Position numbers and translations under genes: made by a program. The notes under the pieces are model-generated. The model did no database searches. It saw only the letters and a list, made by a program, of their open reading frames with translations, and had not been told where the DNA came from. A stretch of 49,332 nucleotides of DNA from positions 1 to 49,332 of IMG/VR virus record IMGVR_UViG_3300042883_000878; one strand, given 5' to 3'. The DNA is from a virus. This document shows positions 23,967 to 33,961 of this stretch, in pieces. The stretch's first letter is position 1. Each line of letters opens with the position of its first letter.

Positions 23967-24424
23967 CAGTATGATCCCCCATCTATTGAATTGGACCAGA
24001 TTGGAATTCCGGAATTATCTGTTGTTAGTATATAGTTACTATAATCAATACTAGAACTAGTTGCTCCTGTAGAAACCATTAATCCAGAAGAATTGAAATA
24101 TGCCACTCCACTAGTATTATAGTTTGGATAATAAAATGAAGTAATAGTAGCAATACCAGTTATATTTGCATTTCTGGCAGTAAATTCGTCAAATCTTAAA
24201 TCATCTCGAATATAAAGATCGCCACCAATGTAAACATCACTATTAAAAGTTGCAATTCCAACAAATGTCGATACTCCACTAACACCTAGTTGAGATACGG
24301 ATGCAATACCACCAATAACATTTACTGAATTGGTCGAATTTACTGCAAAATCCGATCCTCCGGAAAGGGAAGAAATAACCTTAATTGAATTTTGTTGACC
24401 AACTCTTACCTTTATATCAGACAT
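23966..24424 (-). CDS. Small fibre-like virion protein
   Basis: A 152-residue protein with a repetitive Val/Ile/Gly/Asn/Ser pattern such as SVSQLGVSGVSTFVGIATFN and DVYIGGDLYIRDDLRFDEF, typical of trimeric beta-helical shaft segments. Similar GVSTF and YIGGDLY stretches are frequent in cyanophage fibre proteins. It lies in the T4 whisker position (wac, just before gene 13) but has no coiled coil. Coupled on both sides by one-base overlaps. It may be a neck fibre or small tail fibre; receptor binding is not shown. Confidence 0.65.
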   Translation of the reverse strand: MSDIKVRVGQQNSIKVISSLSGGSDFAVNSTNSVNVIGGIASVSQLGVSGVSTFVGIATFNSDVYIGGDLYIRDDLRFDEFTARNANITGIATITSFYYPNYNTSGVAYFNSSGLMVSTGATSSSIDYSNYILTTDNSGIPIWSNSIDGGSY

Positions 24425-24768
24425 TATCGAGTAACTCCTTCTCTTACGAGAACCATTCCCTCAACAACTCTATTTTTAGATCCGGATAAATCTGTAATTA
24501 TAATGTCATAAACATATCTTCCAGGTTTAATTGTTGATGTTTCTGCAGCAGTCAATCTAATAAAAATTTTTCCAGAATTTGATGGTGGTATAATACTAGA
24601 GGTAAATTCTATCGCAGTAGAACTTCCTGCCCATTTTCTCATTTGGGCAGAAACAGTATAATTTGACAAATTAAGTGGAGAATTTGTATCCGACCCTTCT
24701 AATGTGAATGTCTGAGTAAAATCTACGCCAGCGTTTATAACTAGATTATTTACATATACTGCTGCCAT
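24424..24768 (-). CDS. Small BppU/Ig-like virion protein
   Basis: A 114-residue protein whose layout resembles the N-terminal beta-sandwich of baseplate upper protein BppU: GVDFTQTFTLEGSD, PLNLSNYTVSAQMRKWAGS, a middle IFIRLTAAETSTIKPGRYVYDIIITD, and a closing VVEGMVLV strand. This fold is common in small baseplate and adhesin proteins. No enzymatic residues. A TATAAATA promoter overlapping the previous stop codon begins its transcript, which runs on to gp13. Function as a structural connector is inferred. Confidence 0.7.
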   Translation of the reverse strand: MAAVYVNNLVINAGVDFTQTFTLEGSDTNSPLNLSNYTVSAQMRKWAGSSTAIEFTSSIIPPSNSGKIFIRLTAAETSTIKPGRYVYDIIITDLSGSKNRVVEGMVLVREGVTR

Positions 24769-24791
24769 CTATTTTTTTTATCTCTACTTTT

Positions 24792-24799
24792 TATTTATA
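24792..24799 (-). promoter_or_regulatory. T4-type late promoter core containing the NblA-like gene stop codon
   Basis: The minus strand reads TATAAATA and its TAA (24797-24795) is the stop codon of the 58-residue gene upstream. It lies 23 bases before the BppU-like ATG. Confidence 0.85.
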
Positions 24800-24971
24800 T
24801 CCCCAGCGCACTGAGAGAATTTATTACCTCTTGTTGCTTAAGATACAATTTACAATATAATTTTGCAAATTTTTTGAGTTCTTCAAAATCTAATTCATCA
24901 ATTGTTCTTGAATGTTTTTCAAATTCAAATAATTTATCAATTGATTCCAGTTCTATATCATTTGGTTCCAT
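24795..24971 (-). CDS. 58-residue small protein, NblA-like (phycobilisome degradation adaptor) candidate
   Basis: A short gene found by reading the minus strand between two known genes. It starts MEPNDIELESIDKLFEFE and ends QQEVINSLSALGI. The start is strongly supported by AAGGAG seven bases before the ATG, and it overlaps the upstream gene by 14 bases. The pattern F-E-x(3)-R-x-I/L-D-x-L-x-x-E-E-L followed by a second helix ending Q-Q-E-V-I-x-x-L resembles NblA, the small two-helix protein that directs phycobilisome breakdown; phage-encoded NblA is known. Against this: such short helical motifs occur by chance, and the gene lies among tail genes. Alternatives are a small coiled-coil assembly factor or an unknown protein. 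That it is a real gene is much surer than its identity. Confidence 0.7.
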   Translation of the reverse strand: MEPNDIELESIDKLFEFEKHSRTIDELDFEELKKFAKLYCKLYLKQQEVINSLSALGI

Positions 24972-25161
24972 TAACTAACTCCTTAAGTAATGATTTTATT
25001 TCATCAATATCTTTTTTCATATTATCCAATTCTCTTTTTTGAGAATCGCGATTATTAATACTATTTACATATTGAGTATAAGCATAATTATCGCAATTAA
25101 TAATGGCACCTGTCTGTTCATCTCGATACAAATTTGGGTGACCTTTTACTGGAATCATCAT
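24958..25161 (-). CDS. Small coiled-coil cyanophage protein of unknown function
   Basis: A 67-residue protein. The N-terminus VKGHPNLYRDEQTGAIINCD looks like a small beta hairpin with a Gly-rich turn. The C-terminal half (QKRELDNMKKDIDEIKSLLK) is a heptad-type coiled coil, probably trimeric. Such proteins act as adaptors or chaperones in phage tails. It overlaps the giant gene upstream by ATGA and the NblA-like gene downstream by 14 bases. I recall similar proteins as conserved hypotheticals in cyanomyoviruses. Confidence 0.75.
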   Translation of the reverse strand: MMIPVKGHPNLYRDEQTGAIINCDNYAYTQYVNSINNRDSQKRELDNMKKDIDEIKSLLKELVNGTK

Positions 25162-28100
25162 CTAATTGCAATACTTCTCAAGTCTTTGAATCTTGGTGCA
25201 TATGCTTGATTGGTCCCTGCCATCACAATTTTAATTGTATATCCAGTAAAGTCTCCCAAATTGTTGGCATTAAATTCATATTCGAGGAATTGATTATCCA
25301 AACTTGGAGGAACAAATGTATCTGGTAATCCATTATTTTTTGAAAAATCAATTACATCTGGATATCCATCTTGATTACTATCGATTGTCAAATTAGTATA
25401 ACCTGGGAATAACTCAAATGCCTGTTCAATTTCACTAGAATCTGGTCTAATCAAACTGTATAGAACTCTAAAGTCTGCAGATGCTGGTCTATAAGCTCCA
25501 ATAATCACTTTAAGTGCCGTTGCTGGTTGAGACAACCTCACTGTGTTTGAAACATATACGGCAGCGTGGGGGTCATCGACTAGGGAATTAACTCTACCAT
25601 CATTAACAAAATCTGTAATTGGATTATTAAGTCTGCTGCTTAATAGTCTCACCGAAGAATTCTTCCAGAAAATCATTGGGGATAGATTTGTGTCCGTAGT
25701 GGTTAGATTTACCTTTGTTGTTAGTGATTTATTTCTCAACAAACCACCAAGATAAGTTTGCTCATTAACGTTTGAACAAATAATTCTTGTTGAAGGTAAT
25801 TTATTTTCAGAACCAATTTCAACATTTTCATATCCTTGATCCTGGAAAGAAATTTCTGTGCCATCAATACTGGTGCCACTTACGCTTCTAATTTGTGCGG
25901 TTATTTCTGTTGAAGATCCTGGAACAATACTTGCAATTTCTGGAGCAATAGTATCATACTGAATGTTCTGTGTTGCGTTTACATCACTTCCACCACCAGT
26001 AGATTCTGTATTGAATGAAAGTTGTGGTGTAGAAGTCAGACTTCCATCCGTAGATCTGTTTGTAGTATTTGAATCCAAATTAGATCTATTAAATTCGATA
26101 TAGTATGAGTCAATGTCGTTTCCAGTATCACTAATGTCGTGAGTTGTATTCAATCTTCTTAGAGAAACACCACTGAGTTCATACTTATAAACCATAGTAT
26201 TGGCAGTATGATCTAAAACCAAAGTAGAATCAATTCCTCTGGTGATCGTGAGTAACTGTCCAGTTCCTACAGATTCATATTTAATGAGTTCATCCTCAAT
26301 TTTAACATATCCTGGATTAGATCCACTAACAGCAATTCCCTCAAAAGTTGTGAAGTTTGAAGTTGAAGCAACACTGATTGAAGTATCATTAGATAAAAGA
26401 GTATTGGATAAGGTTGTCGGTTGAATATTAGATTCAATATTGCTTAGAGTTAATTTATTGTTTGCAGCATACATTCCATGATAGAAATGATTGACTTTCA
26501 TAAAGTTTCCAGAATAAACTCCACCAACTGGTGTTGATGATAGAACCGTTGTTCCTGCGAGAGACACTGCTGTTCCAGAATTGTCATAATAGACAAGTGT
26601 AGAAACTCCGACAGTAGTAAATGATTCTGCCTGAACATTGGAAAGATATAATGTATCGACACCACTAATTGCAGAAATGGTGATTCTTGCATCTCTTCCC
26701 GATGCTGGAGACACAGTACTAGTTACAATACCTACAACATCTCCAACCGAATAACCATTTCCGGGAGTTGCTACAGTTAATGAAGTTATAGACGATGTTA
26801 CTCCAGAAACACCAGTAATATTGACTTTTAATCCACTACCATTACCAGTAATTGCATATGTGGAAACATTCGATGTTGGAGTGTAATTAAATCCTCCTGT
26901 AGTGATTCCTACGGTGGCAACTGAACTACCCGTACCAACAATATATCCATAATTATATGGTTTTATAGTATCGCCAATTTTTCTTCCAGTTGTAAGAATA
27001 CCAACTAGGGTACTATTAGTAATAGTACTTACGCCAACGGCAAATTTTTTGGGAAGAGTTGTTAGTGGATTTCTAGATAGAACGGGAACATATCCATTAC
27101 TCTGGTTAAGTGTTGGATTTTGGAAGAATACACTACCAGTTTTTGAAGTAAACTCTGCTTTGTATAACTTAAACTTCAGATCTTGATATTGGTTGGCAGT
27201 CCAAATAGATCCATTTTGAGATTTAAATAGACTACCTAGAGCAAATTGTCTAGTATAACGAACACTCTCCGCATCTGGTAGTGATGCAGTATTTACAGTT
27301 TTTTCACCCATTTCGGCAATCCAGACCTCATATTGATCTGATTGTGGTGCAAGAAGTACAATAGCATACTCAAGACCAGGAGCAAGATAAATTGGATAGT
27401 CAAATGTTACATTTGTGGCAACTAATGCATTTTGTGAGATATTAATATCTGATGGTTTTAGTGTTACTGGATTTCCAATAACAGTTCTTGTAGGAGTTCC
27501 CAGTTCAACGGTCCTAACTTCAACAGTAAGAGGTGCATTATCTGGATCTTTGGATGCAAAGAATAAATCAACAGCAGTTAGATATGCGCCATTGGAATCG
27601 TCATTGGGCGAATTTCCATTTAGATCTTCTACATTTCCACCAACTGAAAATGATTGTGCAAGAGGATCAACAAAATAAACAGTATTGTTGGTTGTTGTTA
27701 CTCTCTGTCTTTGTTCCCAAGTTCCTTCTGCCTTGTAAATTGTTTCTGCAGATGAAATTAGTTTACTTCCTGGTAGTGGCGTTTGATTGCTGGAACTTGA
27801 AGATAATTTATAAACCTTAGAACCGGTTGCAATTCTGACAGGAGGTGTTGGGTTTGATAGTGGGTCTCTCAGGAAGAAAGATCCCTGAAGATCGCCATAA
27901 TTATCAGAAATAAGTTTCAAATCTTTTACATAGGCAACTACACCACTTGTTTGTCCGACAAGTTTCATTCCAGTAACAACATAACCAGAATAGAGACCTT
28001 GTGCTTCTGCACACAAACTATTAATATCTACATTGAGAATCTTTGAAGATGCACTGTAAGATGAAGGAATATCTTCAGATTTTAAATATGGGTTGATATT

Positions 28101-31100
28101 ATAAGTTACTGATGGTGAATTGAATGCACCTTCTTTATGATTTGGTACTGCAACTCTGAAATTGATTAGATTTTTTCCATTATAGGAACCAATTACAGTT
28201 TCACCAATACTAAATGCTCCCGATGCACCATAATTACTTAGAGTGGAATCTGATGAAATCTCAATAAGTTTTGGAATAAAGTCTACTTCACTATTACCAT
28301 CAAGAAACTGATAAATTCTAGTTAGTGGTTTTAGATTTACTACATTAAATCCAGTATTTCTGGATCTCATATAGAGTTCTGTGCCAGATGCTAAAAGTCT
28401 ATCCTCAACAGTTGTTGTTGATTCCTGACCAACGACTTCCCATCTTCCAGTTGCCCTTAACCAAACCCAGTTCGTTTGATTGATATTTACATCTTGTGAT
28501 CTAATTGTTCTAACCCAACTATCACTCGAAGGATTGAGTTTTACTGTACCGTTATATGAAACAACGTGGAATGGATTTACATTTTCAACCTTTGTTGCGA
28601 GTGGTTGTTCAATCCAACCAATTGAATCATATTTTAGGGTAATTACATCATTAGTTTTTTGTACATTTGAGTCATATAATTGGATGTTGTTTACCAGTTC
28701 AAGATTTTCATCAGTAAATGATTCTGCATAAACTGGAAGCAGATTAAGACTATTTCTACTAATTCTTGGTGTTAGTTCTTTATTTACTGTATCAACTTCA
28801 ACAGTTGAAAATTGATTATTAATGAGATCACTATTTTTAAAATCATCTACAAAGAAACCAGTTTTAAATCTATTAAATCCTTGAGCATCTTGAATCTGTA
28901 AAGTCTGAGTATTCAGTTCTAAAAGAGTTAATGAAGTTACTCTCTCAAGATTTTCTACGCGATCTTCAATAAGACCAATATCCCTCATTGTATATCTTCT
29001 ATTATCCGATAGTGATACTGCAATATCCTTTGGATTATAAAGATATGGGGGCAGTGTAATGGTTGCAATTTCCATTACATCATCTGGTTTTGATGGTGCT
29101 TTTGGATTTATTGTAGGAATACCTTGAAGAACAATAAAGTTACCTAGTTTATCAAGATAAAGCTTATCAATTCTACCAAGATAAAAATCATATCCAACTA
29201 AAGAACTTTCTTTTGGTGAAAGAATTAATTTAGGTTCTGAACCGAATGTTCTTGAAGAAAAGTCGAATGGTGAAGAAGTAGTACTATTGAATACTGATAC
29301 TCTTGGTCTAAAATCTAAGGTATCAGATGCTCTCACACTATTTTTGCCAATAGATGGAATATCCTCAGAGAATCTTGACGATTCATAACTATTGACTGTA
29401 AATAGATCACCAGTGTCTCCAGAAGGAACAGAATAATAATCAAATACTACAAGTAGTTTCCTTGTTGGCGAATCTTCACCACGGTTTCTTACAAGTCTTG
29501 AATAATCATAATATTGTTCTTTTTGCCCCTTATCAAGACTGAACTTCTCTGTGACATTTTTATAACTTCCTGGGATAATAGAAATGAGGGAGGTATTAAT
29601 ACCAGATTCTTCGAAAGAAATATTTTCACCAACAACAAAACGATTCGTATTTAAATAGACAATACCTAAAGTATTTGAGGAAGGTTTTGTTACGATTCTT
29701 GCAATCGCCTTACTTGCCCCACCAATAATATTTTCTCCAATGATGGCATTAGTATTAACATTGGCAATTGAACTGAACGTAACATAATCAAGCACTGGTT
29801 CTGAAGTATTTAAAGATTCATAAACGGCAATAATCTTTGCTACATCTGGATAATTTAAACAAATTTCTTCATCCTGAACTCTCAACCCATAATATGGATT
29901 ATATGTTAATCCATCATTAATAGAAGTACTAATTCCTGTTCCAGACTGTTGATATTTTGATAAATTGACATTAATTGTATTACTACGATTAAATTGTTTT
30001 ACTTTACTTTGAATACCATTTTTAATAAATGTTGCATTAATTGCTGCAATATTTTTGTTTGAAATATCACTAAAAGTTACTTGATTACTTGATATGGTTA
30101 CTTTATCAGAAGTCAGAGCATCAATTGTACCATCAGCATAATGTATTGAATATCTTTCTTCATCAAATACTTGGAATAGTGAAAATGATGAACTAATTCC
30201 AAGATCAAAGTTAGATGTAGATACGGTAAGTGTATTGCTAGATGGAGTGAATGTTACATTCGATTGTGCCCTAAATGTTAAAATAGATGAACTTAAATTA
30301 GTTGTGGCAACATTTGAATCTGGTAGTCGTGCGTATAAATATCCTTCTTGCTCATTTCTAATTTTAGGAGTACCTAGAGAAAATGTTGTACTTGTCTGGG
30401 ATGCTGGAAGTGCTCCATCACAAACACCAGAAACACTAGCAATGCCTGATAAAGTCATTGAAGTTCCATCTGCAGAAACTGACAGAACTCTATTATATGT
30501 TTCTGTCAAAAATCCAACTCTTTGATAACGAATGATTGAATCGGATGAAATTCCACTGAATAATTTTCCCGATGCAGTAACTGAACCACTAGATTGAATC
30601 GTGATAACATCCGTTGGAGAAAATCCGAATGCAGTAGTTCTATCTAATTGTGTATCGGCAACAAATGAAGTTGAGAATCCTGTGGATTGGAATACTGAGT
30701 TAATATCTTGACTTGAATATGATCTTGTGCTTTTAATTGTTCTTGAGAATAATTCGACACCATTAATGAGTATTTGTTCACCAACGATAAATGTTCCGGA
30801 TGTTTGTCTCAGAAAAATTGTATCAGAACCAGTACCAGCAGATGTTACATAACCACTTGCACCACTACTCTTTCCTTTAATGAATGAGGTTGCTGGTAGT
30901 TCTGCGTCAGAAATACCTTGATTTAAGACTAGTTGTGTGTATGTTTGAATATCATAGAGATATAAATCCCAATTTGTTCCAGCATTTGAGTAAGCAGAAT
31001 CGGTAACATTGAATGCATATACTCTTGCATCTCCAATTTTTGTACCTGTGGCAGATGTGGTTGAAGATTTTCTTTGATTATAAAGGTCAACAGTTGTTTT

Positions 31101-32342
31101 TTGTTTTACACAACCAGAAACATTGTTTACTCTGATAAGATTACCCATCTCAAATGGGATATTCACATTTGATATAGTTTGCGTTGTTCTTGGTTTAGGA
31201 ACATCAACAATTTCAATTCCAGTTTTATCAATATCATAACCCCTAACATATGCTTTCCCTGGGGAAAGTTTAATACACATCAAGTCATCTGACGGAGTAT
31301 TACCTTGATCAGTTTTTTCATTACTAAAGAAGATTCCATCATTACCAAGTCTGTTATTTAAAGAATTATTGATCGAAAATTCAAAGGGATCTACAACATA
31401 ATCGCCAGATTCGTCGTAGGTTCTTTGGGCAAGATAGTCTTTAATTAATGAATATTGTGATTTGGTTTCAATTTTTTTAATTGCACCATCTTTGACTCTT
31501 AAGAGTTCAACAAAATCAGTATCATTGTCTACATCACTTATCAGTTTTTTTGTTAATATTAGAGAAATCTTAAATCTATCTGCACCTGGTGCAGCATAGT
31601 TACTAAATCCCTTGGCATTATCATACAGCGTTGAATCGTCCTTTGCTGTAATGATTTGCTCATTAATTCTGAGACCTACACGGTATGATGGGGTATTGGT
31701 ATAATAGTCGAGAATAATTGTTTGCTTTGGTACTCGTACAAATGTACCTCTAATAAAATAAACACCTTCCCCTATTGAAGCAGCAGATCCAGTAGAAGTT
31801 GCATTTGAAGAAATGGTAGTTGCAAAAGATGTGCCAGCATTAATTGTTGTGCCACCATAAACTACATTTTCACTTGCCGATAAAGATTCGCCATTCTGAA
31901 ATTCATTAAATGTGAAATTATTATCAGAATCTTGATATTTTACATATATTGTTACATATTCTACTTCAGAGTTTGGAAGTTGAACTAATTGAATAGTTGC
32001 AGTTGTTCCTGAAACTTGGCCAGTTATTTTTTTCCCTACAAAGTTTTGAATATAAGATGTAATATTAACCCCAAATGCTGTTAGGTTTAATTTTACAGCA
32101 TAAAGTTGATTATCAAAAGCAATATTTCCAGGGATCACCATTGACCCTTCTTTGAATATATGACTACCAAACGACTCTACCTGATCTTGTAATATTGATT
32201 GAAGAGTGTTTAATTCTCTTGCCTGTACAGGTCTTCCTGGATTGAATAGAACTTTATAATAGTTTTTATCTTTAGCGCCAATATCACGCTCATTAAAATC
32301 ATCATAATATGGGTTTACATTGAGATTTGTTTTTTGAGCCAT
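25158..32342 (-). CDS. Giant DUF4815 baseplate/tail structural protein in the gene 9-12 slot
   Basis: A 2394-residue protein. The N-terminus (YYDDFNERDIGAKDKNYYKV, LFNPGRPVQARELNTLQSIL and SHIFKEGSMVIPG) is the DUF4815 signature of large phage structural proteins. It replaces T4 genes 9-12 between gp8 and gene 13. The middle is Ser/Thr/Ile-rich and beta-type. Around residues 1480-1610 is a WEQRQRVTTTNNTVYFVDPL and VDLFFASKDPDNAPL region. Residues about 1810-1880 carry the GY-repeat module (NYTPTSNVSTYAI, GNGYSVGDVVGIV). Residues about 1980-2060 carry an IEDELIKYESVGTGQLLTI-type module. The C-terminus (SLDNQFLEYEFNANNLGDFT, YAPRFKDLRSIAIR) looks globular. It probably links the baseplate rim to fibres. 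Confidence 0.88.
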   Translation of the reverse strand: MAQKTNLNVNPYYDDFNERDIGAKDKNYYKVLFNPGRPVQARELNTLQSILQDQVESFGSHIFKEGSMVIPGNIAFDNQLYAVKLNLTAFGVNITSYIQNFVGKKITGQVSGTTATIQLVQLPNSEVEYVTIYVKYQDSDNNFTFNEFQNGESLSASENVVYGGTTINAGTSFATTISSNATSTGSAASIGEGVYFIRGTFVRVPKQTIILDYYTNTPSYRVGLRINEQIITAKDDSTLYDNAKGFSNYAAPGADRFKISLILTKKLISDVDNDTDFVELLRVKDGAIKKIETKSQYSLIKDYLAQRTYDESGDYVVDPFEFSINNSLNNRLGNDGIFFSNEKTDQGNTPSDDLMCIKLSPGKAYVRGYDIDKTGIEIVDVPKPRTTQTISNVNIPFEMGNLIRVNNVSGCVKQKTTVDLYNQRKSSTTSATGTKIGDARVYAFNVTDSAYSNAGTNWDLYLYDIQTYTQLVLNQGISDAELPATSFIKGKSSGASGYVTSAGTGSDTIFLRQTSGTFIVGEQILINGVELFSRTIKSTRSYSSQDINSVFQSTGFSTSFVADTQLDRTTAFGFSPTDVITIQSSGSVTASGKLFSGISSDSIIRYQRVGFLTETYNRVLSVSADGTSMTLSGIASVSGVCDGALPASQTSTTFSLGTPKIRNEQEGYLYARLPDSNVATTNLSSSILTFRAQSNVTFTPSSNTLTVSTSNFDLGISSSFSLFQVFDEERYSIHYADGTIDALTSDKVTISSNQVTFSDISNKNIAAINATFIKNGIQSKVKQFNRSNTINVNLSKYQQSGTGISTSINDGLTYNPYYGLRVQDEEICLNYPDVAKIIAVYESLNTSEPVLDYVTFSSIANVNTNAIIGENIIGGASKAIARIVTKPSSNTLGIVYLNTNRFVVGENISFEESGINTSLISIIPGSYKNVTEKFSLDKGQKEQYYDYSRLVRNRGEDSPTRKLLVVFDYYSVPSGDTGDLFTVNSYESSRFSEDIPSIGKNSVRASDTLDFRPRVSVFNSTTSSPFDFSSRTFGSEPKLILSPKESSLVGYDFYLGRIDKLYLDKLGNFIVLQGIPTINPKAPSKPDDVMEIATITLPPYLYNPKDIAVSLSDNRRYTMRDIGLIEDRVENLERVTSLTLLELNTQTLQIQDAQGFNRFKTGFFVDDFKNSDLINNQFSTVEVDTVNKELTPRISRNSLNLLPVYAESFTDENLELVNNIQLYDSNVQKTNDVITLKYDSIGWIEQPLATKVENVNPFHVVSYNGTVKLNPSSDSWVRTIRSQDVNINQTNWVWLRATGRWEVVGQESTTTVEDRLLASGTELYMRSRNTGFNVVNLKPLTRIYQFLDGNSEVDFIPKLIEISSDSTLSNYGASGAFSIGETVIGSYNGKNLINFRVAVPNHKEGAFNSPSVTYNINPYLKSEDIPSSYSASSKILNVDINSLCAEAQGLYSGYVVTGMKLVGQTSGVVAYVKDLKLISDNYGDLQGSFFLRDPLSNPTPPVRIATGSKVYKLSSSSSNQTPLPGSKLISSAETIYKAEGTWEQRQRVTTTNNTVYFVDPLAQSFSVGGNVEDLNGNSPNDDSNGAYLTAVDLFFASKDPDNAPLTVEVRTVELGTPTRTVIGNPVTLKPSDINISQNALVATNVTFDYPIYLAPGLEYAIVLLAPQSDQYEVWIAEMGEKTVNTASLPDAESVRYTRQFALGSLFKSQNGSIWTANQYQDLKFKLYKAEFTSKTGSVFFQNPTLNQSNGYVPVLSRNPLTTLPKKFAVGVSTITNSTLVGILTTGRKIGDTIKPYNYGYIVGTGSSVATVGITTGGFNYTPTSNVSTYAITGNGSGLKVNITGVSGVTSSITSLTVATPGNGYSVGDVVGIVTSTVSPASGRDARITISAISGVDTLYLSNVQAESFTTVGVSTLVYYDNSGTAVSLAGTTVLSSTPVGGVYSGNFMKVNHFYHGMYAANNKLTLSNIESNIQPTTLSNTLLSNDTSISVASTSNFTTFEGIAVSGSNPGYVKIEDELIKYESVGTGQLLTITRGIDSTLVLDHTANTMVYKYELSGVSLRRLNTTHDISDTGNDIDSYYIEFNRSNLDSNTTNRSTDGSLTSTPQLSFNTESTGGGSDVNATQNIQYDTIAPEIASIVPGSSTEITAQIRSVSGTSIDGTEISFQDQGYENVEIGSENKLPSTRIICSNVNEQTYLGGLLRNKSLTTKVNLTTTDTNLSPMIFWKNSSVRLLSSRLNNPITDFVNDGRVNSLVDDPHAAVYVSNTVRLSQPATALKVIIGAYRPASADFRVLYSLIRPDSSEIEQAFELFPGYTNLTIDSNQDGYPDVIDFSKNNGLPDTFVPPSLDNQFLEYEFNANNLGDFTGYTIKIVMAGTNQAYAPRFKDLRSIAIR

Positions 32343-32345
32343 TTC

Positions 32346-33929
32346 TTAAAATTCCAGGATAATTTTAACGTCTTCTTTTTGTCTAGAACTTCGTGTTACT
32401 ATAGGTCTATTATCAATGTAGATTATATCACCTGACTTATTATTTATCTCTGGATTTGCAAGACCATTTGTAAATTGAACTCCAAGATTTATAATTTTAT
32501 TAGAAATTGTGGTTGTAATGCCGATAAATGAACTATCTACACTAGCATTAAATCCCCCACCAACCTTAGAAACTTGGTTAGATGAATTAAATTGCAATAC
32601 TTTTCCAGATGTTGATAGTCCAACATAATCTGTTTGATTGTAAGTTGTTGGATTGAAGTATAAAGATCTATCTTGATAATATTTTAAAACCTTAGTTTCC
32701 GAATCATATGATGCAACATATCCAACAGCAGTTCCCCCAGTAACAGATTGTTGAATTTTATCTCCAACAGAGATACTTCCAGTTGGTGTACCACCAAATT
32801 TCATTGCATAAACTGCAGAAAATTCACTGGAAGTAAATTTAGAAGTATTAATTCCTGTAGAGTCATACACTGTTGGGTTTTTTAAAATTCCAACTTGCGA
32901 AAATTTAGTATCTACTGGGAAATCTTTTGTTGAATCGTCAAATCTTGCATAAATTAAAACTTTATCTGCCCCAAGTTCTCTATAAACATCAAATCCATGA
33001 CCCTTGGATGGTGGAATAATGGGAATTAATTGTGCATATATTCCAGGATTTCCAGTTGTCCCTAAATCTACAAGAGCATATGTGTAATTCTTTCCGCCAG
33101 AAGTTACTGTAGCATCAGTAATTCTTCCAGAAGTATCTACATCCAAAGATACTGTTGCTCCACTACCGTCACCAATAATATTGCAAGTTTTCCCTGATGT
33201 GAGAGTATATCCTAGACCCCTATTTTGAATATATACTTTTTTCAACTGATTATCATTTAAAGTTGAATCACCATTTTCTCTAACTGCATTTATCTGAGAA
33301 TCTGTGGTAGTTTGCCAATCATTTGGAACAGTAATATATTCGATAGAATCAAATTTAATAATATCACTTGGAGAAACGGTATATAAGTATTTCCAGATAT
33401 AACCATCACCACTTTCACCCGCTCTTGAAGGTTCCAAATCGGTAAAGGTTGGTTGATCTTGAGAAGAATTTCCTGTCGTATTAATTCCAGATGAACCATT
33501 ATCAATACAAATATAGACTCTATAATCGGAATTAATTACATAATAATTGGCATCATATAATCTCATAGCACCTGTAATTGGTGAGGGATTTACAACACTA
33601 TAATCGGGTCTATACATCTCATATTTTGTACCTTCAACCCAATCTATCTTTCTAATTACTCTTCTAATATTTGCACTTGTAATTTTTTTACCGAAAAGAG
33701 CAGTACTTTCATAATGATTTAAATAATCAATATTATCTGTCGGATTTGGAGGTGTAGTATTCCAATTAGAATCCCTACCAAATCCATATGCTGCTGGACT
33801 AGATCCAGAAACTGGTCCTGGATTAGATAATCCTACAAAAACATAATATGAATTTGTAGAATCCTGAACAGAATCTATAAAATTAGATGCATTCAGAATC
33901 CTAAATTGATCTGTTACAAGTGCAGACAT
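32346..33929 (-). CDS. 8: gp8 baseplate wedge protein
   Basis: Baseplate wedge component. It has 527 residues against 334 in T4. The N-terminal half follows T4 gp8: VTDQFRILNASNFIDSV, YYVFVGLSNPGP, PPNPTDNIDYLNHYESTALF, SGDGYIWKYLYTVSPSD and FDSIEYITVPNDWQ. The remaining part is an added beta-rich domain with a GY-repeat-type segment (NRGLGYTLTSGKTCNIIGDG) and a GHGFDVYRELGADKVLIYAR region. A TATAAATA promoter precedes it, so it starts a transcript separate from the gp7-like giant. Confidence 0.92.
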   Translation of the reverse strand: MSALVTDQFRILNASNFIDSVQDSTNSYYVFVGLSNPGPVSGSSPAAYGFGRDSNWNTTPPNPTDNIDYLNHYESTALFGKKITSANIRRVIRKIDWVEGTKYEMYRPDYSVVNPSPITGAMRLYDANYYVINSDYRVYICIDNGSSGINTTGNSSQDQPTFTDLEPSRAGESGDGYIWKYLYTVSPSDIIKFDSIEYITVPNDWQTTTDSQINAVRENGDSTLNDNQLKKVYIQNRGLGYTLTSGKTCNIIGDGSGATVSLDVDTSGRITDATVTSGGKNYTYALVDLGTTGNPGIYAQLIPIIPPSKGHGFDVYRELGADKVLIYARFDDSTKDFPVDTKFSQVGILKNPTVYDSTGINTSKFTSSEFSAVYAMKFGGTPTGSISVGDKIQQSVTGGTAVGYVASYDSETKVLKYYQDRSLYFNPTTYNQTDYVGLSTSGKVLQFNSSNQVSKVGGGFNASVDSSFIGITTTISNKIINLGVQFTNGLANPEINNKSGDIIYIDNRPIVTRSSRQKEDVKIILEF

Positions 33930-33948
33930 TTGAATATAGTTTTTTCTA

Positions 33949-33956
33949 TATTTATA
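33949..33956 (-). promoter_or_regulatory. T4-type late promoter core for gene 8 and the DUF4815 gene
   Basis: The minus strand reads TATAAATA (in GTATAAATATAG), a full consensus match 19 bases before the gp8 ATG, in the gap after the giant gene. Confidence 0.85.
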
Positions 33957-33961
33957 CTATG

